In this document: positions 47,409 through 48,668 of the stretch, one piece after another
Layout of the letters: each line of letters starts with the position of its first letter
Position numbering within the stretch: position 1 is the first letter of the stretch
Assembly (NCBI GenBank): GCA_026708005.1
Contig: JAPOVR010000116.1
Coordinates: 1-48,668 of the forward strand
Length of the DNA: 48,668 nt
Source: Actinomycetes bacterium
GTDB taxonomy: Bacteria; Actinomycetota; Thermoleophilia; Gaiellales; Gaiellaceae
Reading direction: 5' to 3'
Notes under the pieces: generated by a model
What the model was told of the DNA's origin: nothing
The model's database searches: none
What the model saw: only the letters and a program-made list of their open reading frames with translations
Made by a program: the position numbers and the translations under genes

Positions 47409-48668
47409 TGTTCGTGGGGGTGGTGCTGCTGTTCGCCGCTGTGGGCGGGCCTGCCCGAGCGGCCGGGGTTGTCCGGCAGGCCTGTGAGGTGGGGCTGTCA
47501 GGCGAGTGCTTCTACCGGGCCAGCCGGGGTCTCCTGTGGGAGACGGCGGCGGGGATCGTCGACCGGAGTGGGCCCCTGAGGTGCCGGTTGTGCTGAGTGA
47601 GCTGGAACGGGCCGGTCTGCTTGAGCGGGCGGGGCGGCCACGGTGTATGGGCTGGCTTCCCCGCCCAGCTACGTGGGTGGGGCTGCTGGCTGGGCGGCCC
47701 GGGTGGTTGGCAAGCACCGCCAGCGGCTGAGCTCCAGCTCGGTAATCGGCTGGCGCAGACGGCGCTTGCGGGAGCTGACACGAGGCAGGTCGTGGAGGGT
47801 TTGCGGGAGGCGTTGGAGCTGGTGGAAGGAGGAAGGTGGCCGTGGATCGTCCCGGTGGCGTTGCCGCTCGGTCAGTTCCTCGACCTGGAGCTGAAGCCGC
47901 CGGAGCCGCTGCTCGGCAGCGACGGTGAGAACGTGATCTCGAGAGGCGGCTTGGTCGTGTTTGGGGGCAAGCCGGGGGTGGGCAAGACAACCCTGGCGGT
48001 TGACCTGGTGTTCCGCGCGGCCGCCGGCAGGCCCTGGCTGGGGCTGCCGGTCAGGCGTCCGCTGAAAGTGATGATGGTCGAGAACGAACGCCCTGTTCAG
48101 CAGTTCCAGCGCAAACTCAAGCACAAAGCCGAGCGGTGGGAGCACCCGATCGGGGGGCGGGGTGCATGTGCATGCCTGGCGGTGGGGGTCGCTTGACCTC
48201 ACAGACCCCGGCGCACTGTCAGCCCTGCGCGGCTATCTCGACCGGAGAGCATCGACGCTGTGGTCGCCGACCCGTTGAACACGCTCGGGGTGAAGGGGGC
48301 TGGTTCCCCGGAGGACACCCGCGCCTCCGTACGGGCTCTGCACCCGCTCGGCCTGACCACGACGACCGCGTTCGTGTTCCTCCACCACTTCCGCAAGGAC
48401 AGCGGCGAGGACGAGCTGGAAGCCCTCCAGGGGCGTCGGGCGGCCACCTCGACACGCTGATCACCCTGAAACCCAGCCGAGGCAACGACGAGCTGCCGTT
48501 GGGCTTCGACAAGACCAGGTAGCTGACCGGCGACACCCCTCCGCACAACCGATGATCATCGGCCTCGTCCGTAACACCGCCGGCTTCGAGCACCTCCACG
48601 ACGAAGGCAACCTCCGCCGGCTCAAATGCGAGATCGCCCGACTGTTCGAAGACCGCGTCTGGCGGATA
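47409..48668 (+). pseudogene. RepA-like AAA ATPase of a mobile element, multiply frameshifted
   Basis: Helicase-type AAA_25/RepA ATPase typical of actinobacterial integrative elements. Walker A GGKPGVGKTT is encoded at 47963-47992, followed by MMVENERPVQQFQRKLKHKA. The frame then shifts to VHVHAWRWGSLDLTDPG (from 48162), to SIDAVVADPLNTLGV (from 48248, Walker B-like) and HHFRKDSGEDELEAL, to GGHLDTLITLKPSRGNDEL (from 48434), meets TAG at 48520-48522 and resumes IIGLVRNTAGFEHLHDEG to the right edge. Upstream pieces (47475-47690) look like decayed HTH sequence in two frames. It is broken in at least four places and non-functional. Confidence 0.75.

Overview
The window is GC-rich DNA with the gene style of a high-GC actinobacterium. 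Start codons are often GTG or TTG, genes overlap by ATGA or GTGA, and several genes look leaderless, with a TANNNT hexamer about 7 nt before the start codon. The mix (type 2 OMP decarboxylase, CtpE-like P-type ATPase, PabB-PabC pair, roadblock/LC7 protein beside nucleotide genes) would suit a deep-branching actinobacterium such as Thermoleophilia, but that placement is inference.

Layout. (1) 1-593: partial nitrile hydratase beta subunit on the minus strand, running off the left edge. (2) About 600-10,560: accessory region. It holds an intact CtpE-like cation P-type ATPase, a frameshifted lipoprotein gene, two diverged copies of an A...B repeat pair (A at 866 and 5294, B at 1611 and 7160; B resembles part of a tRNA), and a compact integrative-element module (HTH protein, excisionase-like protein, tyrosine integrase) followed by a threefold repeat with a 62-64 bp period. 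(3) About 10,570-33,170: dense housekeeping core with no broken gene: pabC-pabB on the minus strand; then on the plus strand rph, rdgB, a roadblock protein, a small membrane protein, pyrE, HU, pyrF, a LysM protein, a D-Ala-D-Ala carboxypeptidase, a PfkB kinase, guaB, guaA, an MFS transporter, rplM, rpsI, glmM, glmS, acpS, nnr, alr, a CCA/poly(A) polymerase-like gene and a methyltransferase. (4) About 33,400-43,960: one minus-strand catabolic operon in decay. In transcription order it reads: truncated hyuA, intact hyuB, a large toroid-like enzyme of unknown family, SDR, zinc alcohol dehydrogenase, a second hyuA, a second hyuB, a small zinc-ribbon ORF. Only the first hyuB is clearly intact; the others carry frameshifts, nonsense codons or truncation. 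(5) About 43,970-46,590: a 5'-truncated VOC gene, a thioredoxin-like protein and a PlsC-like acyltransferase. (6) 46,700-48,668: remnants of another mobile element, including an AAA ATPase with a good Walker A motif broken by several frameshifts.

How it works together: the core makes nucleotides (pyrE, pyrF, guaB, guaA), cell-wall precursors (glmS, glmM, alr, DD-carboxypeptidase), folate precursor (pabB, pabC) and ribosomal proteins, with RNA and metabolite repair (rph, rdgB, nnr). Accessory DNA lies on both sides and is heavily eroded. The most notable points are the repeated tRNA-like attachment relics on the left, the contrast between the intact core and the degrading catabolic operon, the recurrent leaderless promoter geometry, and an unrecognised enzyme family coupled to an SDR gene.
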